Shown here: piece after piece, positions 1-10,036 of the stretch | Position numbering within the stretch: position 1 is the stretch's first letter | How the letters are laid out: each line of letters opens with the position of its first letter | Assembly: GCA_944377165.1 (NCBI GenBank) | Contig: CALWEJ010000010.1 | Coordinates: forward strand, 1 to 46,789 | Origin: an uncultured Clostridia bacterium | GTDB lineage: Bacteria; Bacillota; Clostridia; Christensenellales; UBA1242 | DNA: 46,789 nucleotides | Direction: 5' to 3' | Program-made: the position numbers and the translations under genes | Notes under the pieces: generated by a model | Seen by the model: the letters and a program-made list of their open reading frames with translations, nothing else | The model's database searches: none | Told to the model about the DNA's origin: nothing

Positions 1-3000
1 TGCTATGAGAACACAGTGACAGACGAAGAGACGGGCGAAGTGACAAACGTAGAGACAATCTCAGACGCATTCGCTACCGCTGAAGCGGGAGAAAGTGCAC
101 AAGTTTGCTTAATAGTAGAAGAAATATATGTAAATGAATCGGCAGTAGCTAAAGCCAACGCAGAAATTGAAGTTTTAGCAGAGAAAGAGACAAAAATAGT
201 TAGAGGCAAAGATTTAACGGATGCAGTAATATTAGCAGGCGAAGATTCTAAATTAGCGTTAGGCAATTCTGAGACATCAGAGCATATAACTATAGACGGA
301 AATAGAGAATACGTAGAAGCAAATAATTTGCAATCATCTGCGCTAGTAGTAATCGTTGATGGGTATGGCGCAATAATAGATAATGTGACACTGCAAAATA
401 ATGTAAACAATATAGATGGGAAAGGCGGGATAATCTCAATAATGGAGAGTGAAGAAGCTGAAGAAGTTGAGACGGTAAGCAATCACATAGAAGAAATAAA
501 ATCTTCACAACAAATTGAGCCCGCTAGAGTAGAAATAAATACAGGTAGCTATACCCTTACAGCAAGGACAGCAATAACTGGAGGCTCTGCGTCTTATGGA
601 GGTGGAATATTTTGTTATGTTCCTAGCGGATATTGTACAGTTTATATATATGGAGGCATTTTATCAAATACTGCCGAAGTAGCAGGCGGAGGGATATTTG
701 CTAGTCTTCAAGGTAATTATGTTTCGTCAATCACTCTTGATAATGGAGCACAAGTAGCTGACAATACTGCAAGATTAGGTGGAGGAATAGCTATTGGAGG
801 CGCGACATCAAGAGTAGTCGCAGAGTTAATTATTCAATACGCAGGTATTCTATCAAATACTGCAACTGAACAAGGAGGAGGGATCTTTCTAACTGGTGGA
901 CGCGTTAATGTGACTATCAGTCAAGATTCAGGTGTGTTGAACAATATAGCAGAATATTATGGCGGAGGAATAGCTGTCGATACGCAGTACGCGATTCCTA
1001 CAATGTTAGGCGATGGTTGGACAGTATCTCGAGTATATAGAAATAGAGCAAGAATAGCAGGAGATAATACATATGGTCTAGGCACTCAAAGAATAAGATT
1101 ATATACAGATGGAAGCAATTATACAGATTATGAATTATATTTCCTTGATGTATTAAGCTTACCTTCCCTAACTAAAACATCTTATACGTTTGCTGGGTGG
1201 TCAACATCTTCTACAAATGTGTCAAATAGAATCACCTCTTATGCTTGTAATTCAGTATCCAGTACAATAAAAAGTTATTATCCTGTTTGGTATGGTAGTT
1301 ATGTGACAAGTACAGGGCGTAGCTCGCCAGCTTCAAATTATACTGAAGGTAAAACAATACGTTTAACTTTAAATTGGCGTATGAGATCATCTATATATTT
1401 CGCTGGGATTATGACGCGATATAATTATGATGTCGGATATTTTAATCAATATCATAACTACGATTTAACTGTTCATTCAGGTGCTGAGACAGAAAATGTC
1501 ACAGCCGTTTATTATGCGGTTTTAAATAATGGTAGTTTTGGGACGTGGTCAACCTCTATTCCATCAGATAATGATGTTAGACTAACCGTGCCTTGGCTAA
1601 CTGCTAATATGTTGAATTATGAATTCTCTGGCTGGAGTACGAATGGCGCAGATTCTGAACCTGAATGGACAAGTGGATCATATACCATAACTGAAGAAGG
1701 AGATCACGCATTTTATCCAACCTATAGAACTACAGAAAGTGGAAAAAACATATCATCTAGCACTACAAGGTATGGTAATAGTATTTCAGCAACATTGCTA
1801 AATAACTTTACTTATAGCTCATATATGGAAACTTATTATATATATGATAGAGAAATTACATATGCTTATAATTATATTCTAAGATCTACTGTTGAGTCGT
1901 CAAGTAGTAATATTAAAAACAGATATTATAGACTAATTAACAATGGTTCGGTAGGCGCATGGCAAACTAGTATTCCAGAGTTAAAATTGGATATCCCTTG
2001 GATAGAATCTCCTTTGACAGGATATTGTTTTGTCGGGTGGAGTACAAACGGCGCAGATACATCTGCGGAATGGACAAGCGGAGGATATACCGTGACGTCA
2101 AATGCAACATTCTATGCAGTTTATAAAAAAGTGGTGACGTATTATGACTACCTAACAAAATATACTTCTACGTATTATTACCCTTATAGTGTAAGTGGAA
2201 ATAAAAGTATAACCATAACACCTTCATCACCGAGCGGATATGTATTTTATGGATGGTCAACAGGCAATGATGCATATGCGGAATACATTGGTAGTACATT
2301 TGTACACGACACACTTGATACTTGTGAGAAAACTATATATGCGGTATATTATGGCTCAATTATTACAGGTGGAGGAAGCAGTGGAGTTAGTCCATATGGA
2401 GATAAACTTACATTAATTTTACAAGCTACAGCCACGACTTCAGAAGAATTTAACTCGTATAGAGAAACTTATTATGATTCCGAAACAGGATATTACAATC
2501 AATATCACAACTATAATTTAACAGCACATTCAGGATCTGAAACTTCAAGGAATGTTCAAGATTACTATAGATTAGTAAATAATGGAGCTATTGGCGATTG
2601 GCAGACGAGTGTACCTAGCCTACAAATAACATTACCTTGGACAACTGCAAGTCAAAACGGATACACATTTACAGGTTGGAGTACAAACGGAGATGATACC
2701 TCGGCAGAATGGACAAACGGAAACCATACATATACGGCTGGAGATTTAAATCCGATATATTATGCGGTATATCAAGGCTCGTATATAACTGGAACAGGCT
2801 ATACATCACCTGAAACAAGATACGGGGACGAATTGCTACTTACTTTGCAAAAAACAAAAGATGAATTGGGGACATTCAATTCGTACAGAGAAACATATTA
2901 TACATACAACAAAGGATATTACAATCAATATCACAACTATAATTTGACAAAACACTCAGAAGACGAAACTCCATCGTCATCAACAGCAACTTATTATAGA

Positions 3001-6000
3001 TTAGTAAATAATGGTAATGTAGGAACTTGGACTAAAACAGAGCCAGCATTACAAGTGACAATTCCTTGGGTAGAAGGATATGTAGAAGGATACACCTTTG
3101 CAGGTTGGAGCACAAACGGAGATGATACGTCTGCAGAATGGACAGATAAGCAAAGTTATACATATACAGCAGGAAGTACAAATCCGGTATTCTATGCTGT
3201 TTACGTTGGATCATATGTGACAAGATCAGGTTATGTTTCACCAGAGACTAAATATGGAAAATACATTAATGCAACAGTAGATGGTACAGTCATTAATATT
3301 TCCATAAGAGATTATGAGAACGATATGATCGGTACATACAAATCATATCGCGAAACATATTACACATATAATACAGGGTATTTTGATTCATATCACAACT
3401 TTGATTTAACTAAGCATTCTAAAGGTGAATCAAACCTTACTACAAACGTTTACTATAGATTAGTTGACAATAGTGTAGAAGGCTCTTGGATAGAAAATAA
3501 TGAACCTACATTATTAATAACAATACCGTGGACCACTGCGAAATTAGAAGGATACAAATTCACAGGCTGGAGCACAAATGGAATTGATTCTGTAGCAGAG
3601 TGGACAAGTGGAAGTTATATTTATGACGAATCTACAAATGCAACTTTCTATGCAGTGTTTGAAAGAACGGTGACATATTATAACAACGAAAGCGAATCGA
3701 CAGTGACAGCATACTATCCATACAATTCAAAAGCGAATGAGGCGCATAATATAATCATACCAGATACTGAAAGGACAGGAAGTTATGAGTTTGTTGGTTA
3801 TACAAAATTAAATAACATAACATCAAACACAACATCTAAACCAGAGTTGACAGGTAATAATGTAAGCATACCTACAAATAGCGAAAATACAACAGTATAT
3901 ATTGTGTATGGTAGGACTTGGATTTTCAAATACGGATTAAATGGAGAGAATACAAACACAATAATTGCATATTATCCATATTTGGCAACAGAAAGTGCAA
4001 GTTATTCTCAATCATATACTCCACCTACAATAGATGGATATACATTTGTAGGCTGGACTACTACGACACAAGGAGCTTCAGCAAATGGAAAAGTGGGGAC
4101 TTTAACAGTATCTAGTGGCACATTTGTTGCAGAGTATGTAAAAAATGAATACGACTTAACCATTATTCCTGACGGAGGAATTTATGATGATAGTTCAGAG
4201 AATGTTATTATAACGCAAGAATTTGGCACAATTTATGAATTGCTTATTCCTACTCGTACAGGATATGTATTCGGTGGATGGAAATTGACTGGAATAGGTG
4301 AATTAGAAGATAATAAATTCACATTTGGAATTGGAGATGCTACAGTAACGGCTATTTGGATAGCAGAAGATTACACTGTAAACTTTGATGCTAATGGTGG
4401 CACTTTGACAGGCAGACAAAGTGTGACAGTCACATATGATAGCACAGCATATAGTGCGATTTCAGCAAGTGTGACGTTGACTCCACCTACAGGATATACA
4501 TTCGCAGGTTGGTACACAGCTACAAGTGGCGGAGAAAAAGTATATGATGCTAATGGCAACGCAGTAGCAGGAACATACTGGAATAGTAGTAAGCAATGGA
4601 TTAAAGATTTAGGAGCAAATGGTTCAAGTATGACCCTTTATGCTCATTGGTTAATAAATACTTACGACATAGATATTGCACTTAGACCAGATGGCTATGG
4701 TACAATTAATCAGTTTGAAATCAGCGGAGTGCCACACGGAACAGTAATTTACGTAGATGGTGACACAATAACAATTGGAGACTTTACGATAATAGCGACA
4801 CCTAAAGATAGAGATGAGCAATATACATATATCTTTATAGGTTGGTCTGTAAGTGATGAACAAACTATAACGGGAGCAATAACAATAATTGCAACCTTTG
4901 ATAGAGTAATAAACAACTATGAAGTGACGATTGAAGTGAATGATAGTACACTAGGTTCAGTAGATAAAACAAGTATTACAGTACCATACGGTACAGCAAT
5001 CAATACAAGTGGAAATATATTGACTATAGGAAGCAATACTATCACAGCTACACCAAAAGCAATAGAAGGTTATACAATAACATTCACAGGGTGGAGCAAT
5101 GCAAGCGGAACAGTGACAGGCGCAAGGACAATAACTGCTAATTTCGAGAAAGAGATTAATAACTATAAATTAATCGTTAACGTAAATAATAGTGAGTATG
5201 GAACAGTGAATGGAGAGGATAGCTTAACTTTAACAGTGCCATACGGAACAACGTTCTCAACTAATGGAAATGTGTTAACAATTTCAGGACAATCTTCAGT
5301 GACTGCTATAGCAAGTGAAGATACGGCTCAATATGCATACAGTTTTGTAGATTGGTCAGTAGAAAGTGGAAGTATAACTGGAGATACGACAATCACAGCT
5401 AACTTTAAATATACTATTAATAATTATGTAATTAACATAAAAGTAAATAATACTGAATATGGAACAGTGACACAGTCTATAGTTAAGAATGTACCATACG
5501 GAACTACTTACAGTATGTCAGACAATGTCTTAACAATAGATACAACTCCAAGCACTACCATCACGGCAAATGCTAAGACAGATACAGTGCAATACACATT
5601 CTACTTTGAGAACTGGACAGACAGTGAAGGTTTAGAAATAACGAGTGGAACAGTGAATGGAGATGTAAACTTAATAGTAAACTTCAATAGAGCATTAAGA
5701 CAATACAAAGTGACAATAGAAGTAGCATCAGATAGTACGGGGTATGGAACAGTAAATTCTACAAATGTGATTGTAAATTACGGAACAAGTATAATAGAAG
5801 AAAATAACACTTTGGTTATTGGAACTAACACAATAACAGCAACAGCTACAAGTGGAAATTATACATTTGATTATTGGGAGATACCAAGTAGTACAGTAAA
5901 TGGTGAAATGACAATTTATGTACATTTTGCTAGACTATATGACTTAACATATTCGGTATTAGGAGATAAAACTGGTAATGAATATTCATTAACAGTTTCA

Positions 6001-6846
6001 GATTCGCTTGGAGAAACGATACAAACAATAACAAGAGAAGATATGAAACTAGGCGGAAGCATAAAAGTTAAAGACGGAAACGAAGTAATAATAAGCGGAG
6101 CAACTATAACAGATGCGGACAGCAAGGTATATCAGTTATTGTACACATTAGTTGACGGCGAATTGACAACAATTTCTCCAGTTGCAGACAATATAAATGG
6201 AAAACCAGGTTCATCGTTTATAATGAATGCAAATAAGACGATAGAGTTGAAGTTCGTAGATGCGTATGTGACGGAAGTCTCTGGTGATGCATTGATAGAT
6301 GTGACAATAACATCAACAGATAGCACGAACAGCGCAGACTTAAGCGGACAAACAGTAATTGCACAAGATTCAGAGATACAAATAGAGATACCATATATAC
6401 AAGGAAATGAATATTTCTATGTAGGCTTCAAATATACTACAAAGGATACAGGTGAAACTGACGAGGTATTTAGCGACGGTTCAACTGACGGAAACTTTGC
6501 AGTAATAAATGGAGAAGATAGTTATATATATACAGCAAGTGGTATAACTATAGAAAGTATAGAATTGATGGTAGAAAGACAGCTCGAATTTGATTCAAGC
6601 ATATTATCTGCATATGAAGGATTAACATTAAAATTTGTATCAAGTTTAGGCTTTACTAGGACGATAATCGTAGGTAATAGCAATAACAACTTTACAATGT
6701 TTGAAGGGAATTGGACTATAACGGTAGAGACTGTAGATGTAGATGAAGAGACAGTAAGCTCATTGAAAACTGCTATAGAAGAAAGATATAATGATACAGC
6801 AGTAGATATAGGACCAAACTCATTCTCAATAATGCTATATAATTAA
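1..6846 (+). CDS. Giant surface/secreted repeat protein (beta-helix plus InlB B-repeat-like modules), 5' partial
   Basis: The frame is open to base 1, so the N-terminus and any signal peptide lie upstream; the GTG at 16 is not a convincing start. About 2,280 residues are visible. Codons at about 540-1000 encode five rungs carrying GGGI motifs about 30 residues apart, like a right-handed beta-helix or polymorphic-outer-membrane-type repeat. Next come GW-type modules with the motif GWSTNGDDTSAEWT at about 1629, 2037, 2673, 3103 and 3562, related to InlB B-repeats (Flg_new/Listeria-Bacteroides repeat). Classical B-repeats follow at about 4140-4650. Five modules of about 84 residues, marked by VPYGT (4729, 4981, 5236, 5491, 5770), precede a unique C-terminus. 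No LPXTG motif or terminal membrane helix is visible. It is probably an adhesin or cell-surface protein; the role is inferred. Confidence 0.85.
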   Translation, partial: CYENTVTDEETGEVTNVETISDAFATAEAGESAQVCLIVEEIYVNESAVAKANAEIEVLAEKETKIVRGKDLTDAVILAGEDSKLALGNSETSEHITIDGNREYVEANNLQSSALVVIVDGYGAIIDNVTLQNNVNNIDGKGGIISIMESEEAEEVETVSNHIEEIKSSQQIEPARVEINTGSYTLTARTAITGGSASYGGGIFCYVPSGYCTVYIYGGILSNTAEVAGGGIFASLQGNYVSSITLDNGAQVADNTARLGGGIAIGGATSRVVAELIIQYAGILSNTATEQGGGIFLTGGRVNVTISQDSGVLNNIAEYYGGGIAVDTQYAIPTMLGDGWTVSRVYRNRARIAGDNTYGLGTQRIRLYTDGSNYTDYELYFLDVLSLPSLTKTSYTFAGWSTSSTNVSNRITSYACNSVSSTIKSYYPVWYGSYVTSTGRSSPASNYTEGKTIRLTLNWRMRSSIYFAGIMTRYNYDVGYFNQYHNYDLTVHSGAETENVTAVYYAVLNNGSFGTWSTSIPSDNDVRLTVPWLTANMLNYEFSGWSTNGADSEPEWTSGSYTITEEGDHAFYPTYRTTESGKNISSSTTRYGNSISATLLNNFTYSSYMETYYIYDREITYAYNYILRSTVESSSSNIKNRYYRLINNGSVGAWQTSIPELKLDIPWIESPLTGYCFVGWSTNGADTSAEWTSGGYTVTSNATFYAVYKKVVTYYDYLTKYTSTYYYPYSVSGNKSITITPSSPSGYVFYGWSTGNDAYAEYIGSTFVHDTLDTCEKTIYAVYYGSIITGGGSSGVSPYGDKLTLILQATATTSEEFNSYRETYYDSETGYYNQYHNYNLTAHSGSETSRNVQDYYRLVNNGAIGDWQTSVPSLQITLPWTTASQNGYTFTGWSTNGDDTSAEWTNGNHTYTAGDLNPIYYAVYQGSYITGTGYTSPETRYGDELLLTLQKTKDELGTFNSYRETYYTYNKGYYNQYHNYNLTKHSEDETPSSSTATYYRLVNNGNVGTWTKTEPALQVTIPWVEGYVEGYTFAGWSTNGDDTSAEWTDKQSYTYTAGSTNPVFYAVYVGSYVTRSGYVSPETKYGKYINATVDGTVINISIRDYENDMIGTYKSYRETYYTYNTGYFDSYHNFDLTKHSKGESNLTTNVYYRLVDNSVEGSWIENNEPTLLITIPWTTAKLEGYKFTGWSTNGIDSVAEWTSGSYIYDESTNATFYAVFERTVTYYNNESESTVTAYYPYNSKANEAHNIIIPDTERTGSYEFVGYTKLNNITSNTTSKPELTGNNVSIPTNSENTTVYIVYGRTWIFKYGLNGENTNTIIAYYPYLATESASYSQSYTPPTIDGYTFVGWTTTTQGASANGKVGTLTVSSGTFVAEYVKNEYDLTIIPDGGIYDDSSENVIITQEFGTIYELLIPTRTGYVFGGWKLTGIGELEDNKFTFGIGDATVTAIWIAEDYTVNFDANGGTLTGRQSVTVTYDSTAYSAISASVTLTPPTGYTFAGWYTATSGGEKVYDANGNAVAGTYWNSSKQWIKDLGANGSSMTLYAHWLINTYDIDIALRPDGYGTINQFEISGVPHGTVIYVDGDTITIGDFTIIATPKDRDEQYTYIFIGWSVSDEQTITGAITIIATFDRVINNYEVTIEVNDSTLGSVDKTSITVPYGTAINTSGNILTIGSNTITATPKAIEGYTITFTGWSNASGTVTGARTITANFEKEINNYKLIVNVNNSEYGTVNGEDSLTLTVPYGTTFSTNGNVLTISGQSSVTAIASEDTAQYAYSFVDWSVESGSITGDTTITANFKYTINNYVINIKVNNTEYGTVTQSIVKNVPYGTTYSMSDNVLTIDTTPSTTITANAKTDTVQYTFYFENWTDSEGLEITSGTVNGDVNLIVNFNRALRQYKVTIEVASDSTGYGTVNSTNVIVNYGTSIIEENNTLVIGTNTITATATSGNYTFDYWEIPSSTVNGEMTIYVHFARLYDLTYSVLGDKTGNEYSLTVSDSLGETIQTITREDMKLGGSIKVKDGNEVIISGATITDADSKVYQLLYTLVDGELTTISPVADNINGKPGSSFIMNANKTIELKFVDAYVTEVSGDALIDVTITSTDSTNSADLSGQTVIAQDSEIQIEIPYIQGNEYFYVGFKYTTKDTGETDEVFSDGSTDGNFAVINGEDSYIYTASGITIESIELMVERQLEFDSSILSAYEGLTLKFVSSLGFTRTIIVGNSNNNFTMFEGNWTITVETVDVDEETVSSLKTAIEERYNDTAVDIGPNSFSIMLYN
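595..975 (+). repeat. Five beta-helix rungs encoded in the giant gene
   Basis: GGGI-type motifs are encoded near 595, 682, 776, 871 and 958, spaced about 87-95 bases. Each rung also carries an Asn-rich turn such as ILSNTA. The repeat is at protein level; the DNA copies have diverged. Confidence 0.7.
1291..3672 (+). repeat. Large GW modules of about 140 residues in the giant gene
   Basis: Five long modules share an order of motifs: SPETxYG, SYRETYYTYN, YYNQYHNYNLTKHS, YYRLVNNG, a short strand ending IPW, GWSTNGDDTSAEWT, then FYAVY. A short module without the NQYHNY half lies between the second and third. Some stretches are near-identical in DNA, for example tacaatcaatatcacaac at about 2495 and 2923, which suggests recent duplication or conversion. 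Confidence 0.75.
4660..5935 (+). repeat. Five tandem modules of about 84 residues with VPYGT motif
   Basis: Each module begins with INNY followed by a beta strand, then YGTV, VPYGT, a TITATP-type strand, a GWS/NWT aromatic pair and a TITANF-type end. VPYGT anchors are 252, 255, 255 and 279 bases apart. They resemble the divergent InlB B-repeat class found in large Bacillota surface proteins. Confidence 0.75.
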
Positions 6847-6871
6847 AAAGAGGGATTAATCCCTCTTTTTT
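6846..6871 (+). terminator. Rho-independent terminator of the giant gene
   Basis: A-rich stem agaggga, loop ttaa, tccctct, then a T-run, directly after the stop codon. Confidence 0.85.
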
Positions 6872-7093
6872 GTATATATAAATTTATAATATGCGTTTTT
6901 TATAACATAAAGTGATTTATAAATTAGACAACTAGAATATAGATTGATTTTTATTAATTAATAAAGCATTAAAATATAAATAAAGACATCGTAAAAAAAA
7001 TTTATATAGATATACAGTTAAAATATTTGTAATATAAGACATTAATTGAGTTTTAATCATAGAATAGATTATTGAGATTTATGTGGAGAATAT

Positions 7094-8035
7094 ATGCTAA
7101 ACTATATTGATAAAAAATTTTATTCGCTTGTAAATGAAATAAAATCACATTCAGAAGATGATATTTACAAACATATGGTCAATAAATTTTTGTCTTTACC
7201 ATTTATTACACAAATTTCCATACAACAATTTTTAAATAAATTTGAATATTGGGGTAGGCTTGAAGTAGAAAATAAAAAATTTGATATGTTGAAAAATAAG
7301 GCAAAAGTTTTTTATGATAATGCGGAAGATTATATTTGGCTTTATGAAAATTTGAAAGATTATAAATCAAAATATATTTTATTTGCTATAATAAATAATT
7401 TTTATAATTTCGATTTTATAGCATTAAAGCACTGTATGGAGAATATATATAAACATTACTTTGATTTAGAGATTTTACCTGAACGAAAAAATGATATTTA
7501 TGTTGACGTCGGAGCTTTCGTCGGTGATAGTTGTATTGATTATATCGAAAGTTTCAGCGAAACAGCGTATTGCAAAATATATTGCTACGAAATTGATAAT
7601 GAGAATGTAGATAAAATGAGTAAAAATTTAATCAATTATAAAAATAGTAAAATTATTGAAAAAGCAGTTTCAGATACTAATGCAGATCTGTATTATGATT
7701 TAAATGAAGACTCTTCAGCAAACAGAATTACGAATAATGGAAGCAAATTAGTTAAAGCTGTTTGTTTAGATGATGATATTAAAGAAAAAATTACTATGGT
7801 TAAAATGGACATAGAAGGAGGAGAAAAAAGAGCATTAAAAGGTATGATGAATCATATTAAAAATGATAATCCTACCTTGTTAATTTCCGTTTATCATAAC
7901 AATACAGATTTATTAAAAATACCTAAAATGATATTAAATTATAATGAAAATTACAATTTGTATTTAAGATATTATGGAGGATGTTATTTTGCAACAGAAA
8001 TAGTATTAATAGCGGTTCCTAATAGTTATGATTAG
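7094..8035 (+). CDS. FkbM-family SAM-dependent methyltransferase
   Basis: This 313-residue protein carries the class I methyltransferase glycine motif DVGAFVGDS at about residues 138-146. It also has CYEID after the second strand and the FkbM hallmark VKMDIEGGEKRAL at about 235-247. FkbM-type enzymes usually O-methylate sugars or secondary metabolites, so glycan modification is plausible here. The first 130 residues are helical and not recognised. A GGAG ribosome site lies about 8 bases before the ATG. It sits alone between the giant protein gene and a long gene-poor stretch, and the substrate is unknown. Confidence 0.8.
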   Translation: MLNYIDKKFYSLVNEIKSHSEDDIYKHMVNKFLSLPFITQISIQQFLNKFEYWGRLEVENKKFDMLKNKAKVFYDNAEDYIWLYENLKDYKSKYILFAIINNFYNFDFIALKHCMENIYKHYFDLEILPERKNDIYVDVGAFVGDSCIDYIESFSETAYCKIYCYEIDNENVDKMSKNLINYKNSKIIEKAVSDTNADLYYDLNEDSSANRITNNGSKLVKAVCLDDDIKEKITMVKMDIEGGEKRALKGMMNHIKNDNPTLLISVYHNNTDLLKIPKMILNYNENYNLYLRYYGGCYFATEIVLIAVPNSYD

Positions 8036-8787
8036 TAAGTCTATATGGTTTAATCTTGAATTTTTTAATAATATTAAAATTTTTAAAAACCATTTATATT
8101 TACATAATATAACTAAATTAATAAAACTTACAAAAACGAATTGTACAGAGTTAATTTTATTATAAATAATATGCTATGAGATTTGACTTAACTTTAATAT
8201 TGAGATAAGGTTTTAATTTAAATTCAGATAAATTAATTTTTTTATTGTTTTGTACTAAATTTTTAATTTTTGCTATAATGGTGTTAGCATTTAATTTTAT
8301 ATTCAATAACAGTCAAATTTGAAATGTTGTGTACCTTGTGATTATTTATATATTTTTGTATTGCAAATTGCAAGCAGACGCACAAATTATCTAATTCATA
8401 TATGCCTTTATTTTTTTAACTGGAATGTTCAAAATAAATATATTTACCAATGTCAAAGAGAACTGCAAAGGTATGGACTATTTTCTTAAAATAGCTCATA
8501 AAAATTTTACTTTGTAAAATTCTAAAAATACTTTGTGTTCAAATTCCACTTGATCTTGATCAAGACATTCACTAATTAATGTCTCTGCAATTTTATTAAA
8601 GCTTGATATACGATACTATTTTTCAAGATAATTAATATGTTTAACGTTATTTACGTCTAGTCAACCTCGAGTAAAAGAATCCGTATAATTCATTACATCT
8701 TTAGGGTTTTACCGATAGTTTTAAAGTTGGCTATAGATTTCCCCAAAAAATACCCGAATAAACTAAGGTGTTCAGTTAGGTACATAG
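8036..8787. other. Gene-poor AT-rich stretch, possible decayed reading frame
   Basis: No intact gene is visible. On the minus strand, roughly 8440-8700, one frame reads protein-like for about 90 codons (including FNKIAETLISECLDQDQVE) but is broken by four in-frame stops. It may be an old remnant; no family is recognised. Confidence 0.25.
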
Positions 8788-8878
8788 TGGCGGAGAGTGA
8801 GGGATTTGAACCCTCGCGCGCCTTACGACGCCTACATCCTTAGCAGGGACGCCTCTTCGACCTCTTGAGTAACTCTCC
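8788..8878 (-). tRNA. tRNA-Ser(GCT)
   Basis: On the minus strand the gene starts GGAGAGT, which pairs with ACTCTCC before G and an encoded CCA (8788-8790). The anticodon loop reads CTGCTAA, giving anticodon GCT. There is a long class II variable arm, as expected for serine, and the T arm is GAGGG-TTCAAAT-CCCTC. Length is 91 bases including CCA. It stands alone, with no other RNA gene nearby. Confidence 0.95.
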
Positions 8879-8995
8879 ATACCGAATATTTGTCTTATTA
8901 ATAAGTTTATCAATATGTTGCTACATTTTGCTAATATAGACATAAGCAAAATCACTTATCAAATTTTATTATATGCAACTTTTATTGACTTGCTG

Positions 8996-9025
8996 ATTAT
9001 ATCACATAAATTATAGCATTGTCAA
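8996..9025 (-). promoter_or_regulatory. Putative promoter for tRNA-Ser
   Basis: Reading the minus strand: TTGACA (9025-9020), 18-bp spacer, extended TGATATAAT with its -10 at 9001-8996. It lies about 118 bases upstream of the tRNA 5' end, so it implies a processed leader. Confidence 0.55.
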
Positions 9026-9318
9026 GCATAGTTAAAGATTTAGTTAAAATTATTTTAAATAAAATATTTTAGAATTTTTTAAACATTAACTTTTATATAA
9101 TTTCATTAGTTGATATATCTATATTTTTTAATATCTTAATATCTTTTTGCAAATAGAGTAAAATCAAAGTTTTTCAATAAAGCTAATTCATTTATAACTA
9201 GCAGAATAAAAATGAAAGCAATTTAAAACAAATTAAATTTATGTTAGTTTCAAAGGGTAGGTTAAATTCTTTCATATTTATTTGAAATAGAAATAAATTA
9301 ATCGCTTTTAATGTTTAA
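9026..9318. other. AT-rich intergenic stretch with nothing recognisable
   Basis: About 300 bases without an open frame, RNA fold or repeat that I can support. Confidence 0.5.
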
Positions 9319-9348
9319 TTGATGAAATTTGACAAAACTAACTATAAT
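9319..9348 (+). promoter_or_regulatory. Putative promoter of the metallophosphoesterase gene
   Basis: TTGATG (9319-9324), 18-bp spacer, TATAAT (9343-9348). The leader would be about 23 bases and contains the AGGAG ribosome site. Confidence 0.5.
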
Positions 9349-9377
9349 TTTTAATAATTAATGTTATAGGAGTTATT

Positions 9378-9974
9378 ATGTATTATTTTACAGCAGATGT
9401 TCATTTCTCTGACAAAAAGACATTAGAGACTGAAAGAAGACCGTTCAAAAATATTGAGCAATACGATAAATGTATTATTAAAAATTTTAATAAAGTAGCG
9501 AGTAGAAATGATATTATTTTCTGTGTAGGAGATTTATTAGATTGCGATAATGAGACCTCGACAAGTTGGAGAGATGAAGCGCCTAAATATATCAAAAAAA
9601 TAAATGCTAAAATAATACTTATTATGGGGAATAACGAAGAACGAATCGTAAAATACTTTTTTAATAACAATTTTCAAAACTTTAAGAAATGGGCACTTTC
9701 AATAGGGATAAGTGACGTTTGTAAAAATAAAATTATAAAAGAAAATGGCAAAAAATATTATTTGACTCATCAGCCTAAAAATCATAAAGATGGTTATATA
9801 AATTTATTTGGACACGTCCATTTATCTACAGGATTAGTAAAATCTTACGGAGTAAATGTGGGTGTAGATGTTAATTTTTTTAGATTGGTCACATTTGAGG
9901 ATATAGACAAAATTATTGCTCGAAGTAAAAAATTTAATTATGACAATGACCCAAACATAAATTCTTGGTTTTAA
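9378..9974 (+). CDS. Calcineurin-like metallophosphoesterase
   Basis: This 198-residue protein shows the complete metallophosphatase motif series: ADVHF (Asp7, His9), VGDLLD (Asp52, Asp55), MGNNEE (Asn85/86, with the usual GNHD histidine replaced by Asn), LTHQP (His131) and GHVH (His146, His148). The single-domain length and order resemble the small COG4186-type phosphoesterases, whose substrates are mostly unknown. The start is supported by ATAGGAG eight bases upstream. The gene is monocistronic and ends in a bidirectional terminator shared with the convergent YjzC-like gene. The metal-dependent phosphoesterase activity is a family inference. Confidence 0.85.
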   Translation: MYYFTADVHFSDKKTLETERRPFKNIEQYDKCIIKNFNKVASRNDIIFCVGDLLDCDNETSTSWRDEAPKYIKKINAKIILIMGNNEERIVKYFFNNNFQNFKKWALSIGISDVCKNKIIKENGKKYYLTHQPKNHKDGYINLFGHVHLSTGLVKSYGVNVGVDVNFFRLVTFEDIDKIIARSKKFNYDNDPNINSWF

Positions 9975-9993
9975 TTATCAATTTTATAAAATT

Positions 9994-10029
9994 AAAAAAG
10001 ACCGCAACAAATCGTATGCAGTCTTTTTT
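9994..10029. terminator. Bidirectional terminator
   Basis: aaaaaagac pairs with gtctttttt around a GC-containing inner stem. T-runs occur on both strands between two convergent genes. Confidence 0.85.
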
Positions 10030-10036
10030 CGTAGGT

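Noticed and set aside
8440..8700. TGA read as tryptophan to rescue the broken frame near tRNA-Ser
   Set aside because: TAG stops also interrupt it, and real genes here (mrnC, sigH) use TGA as a stop.
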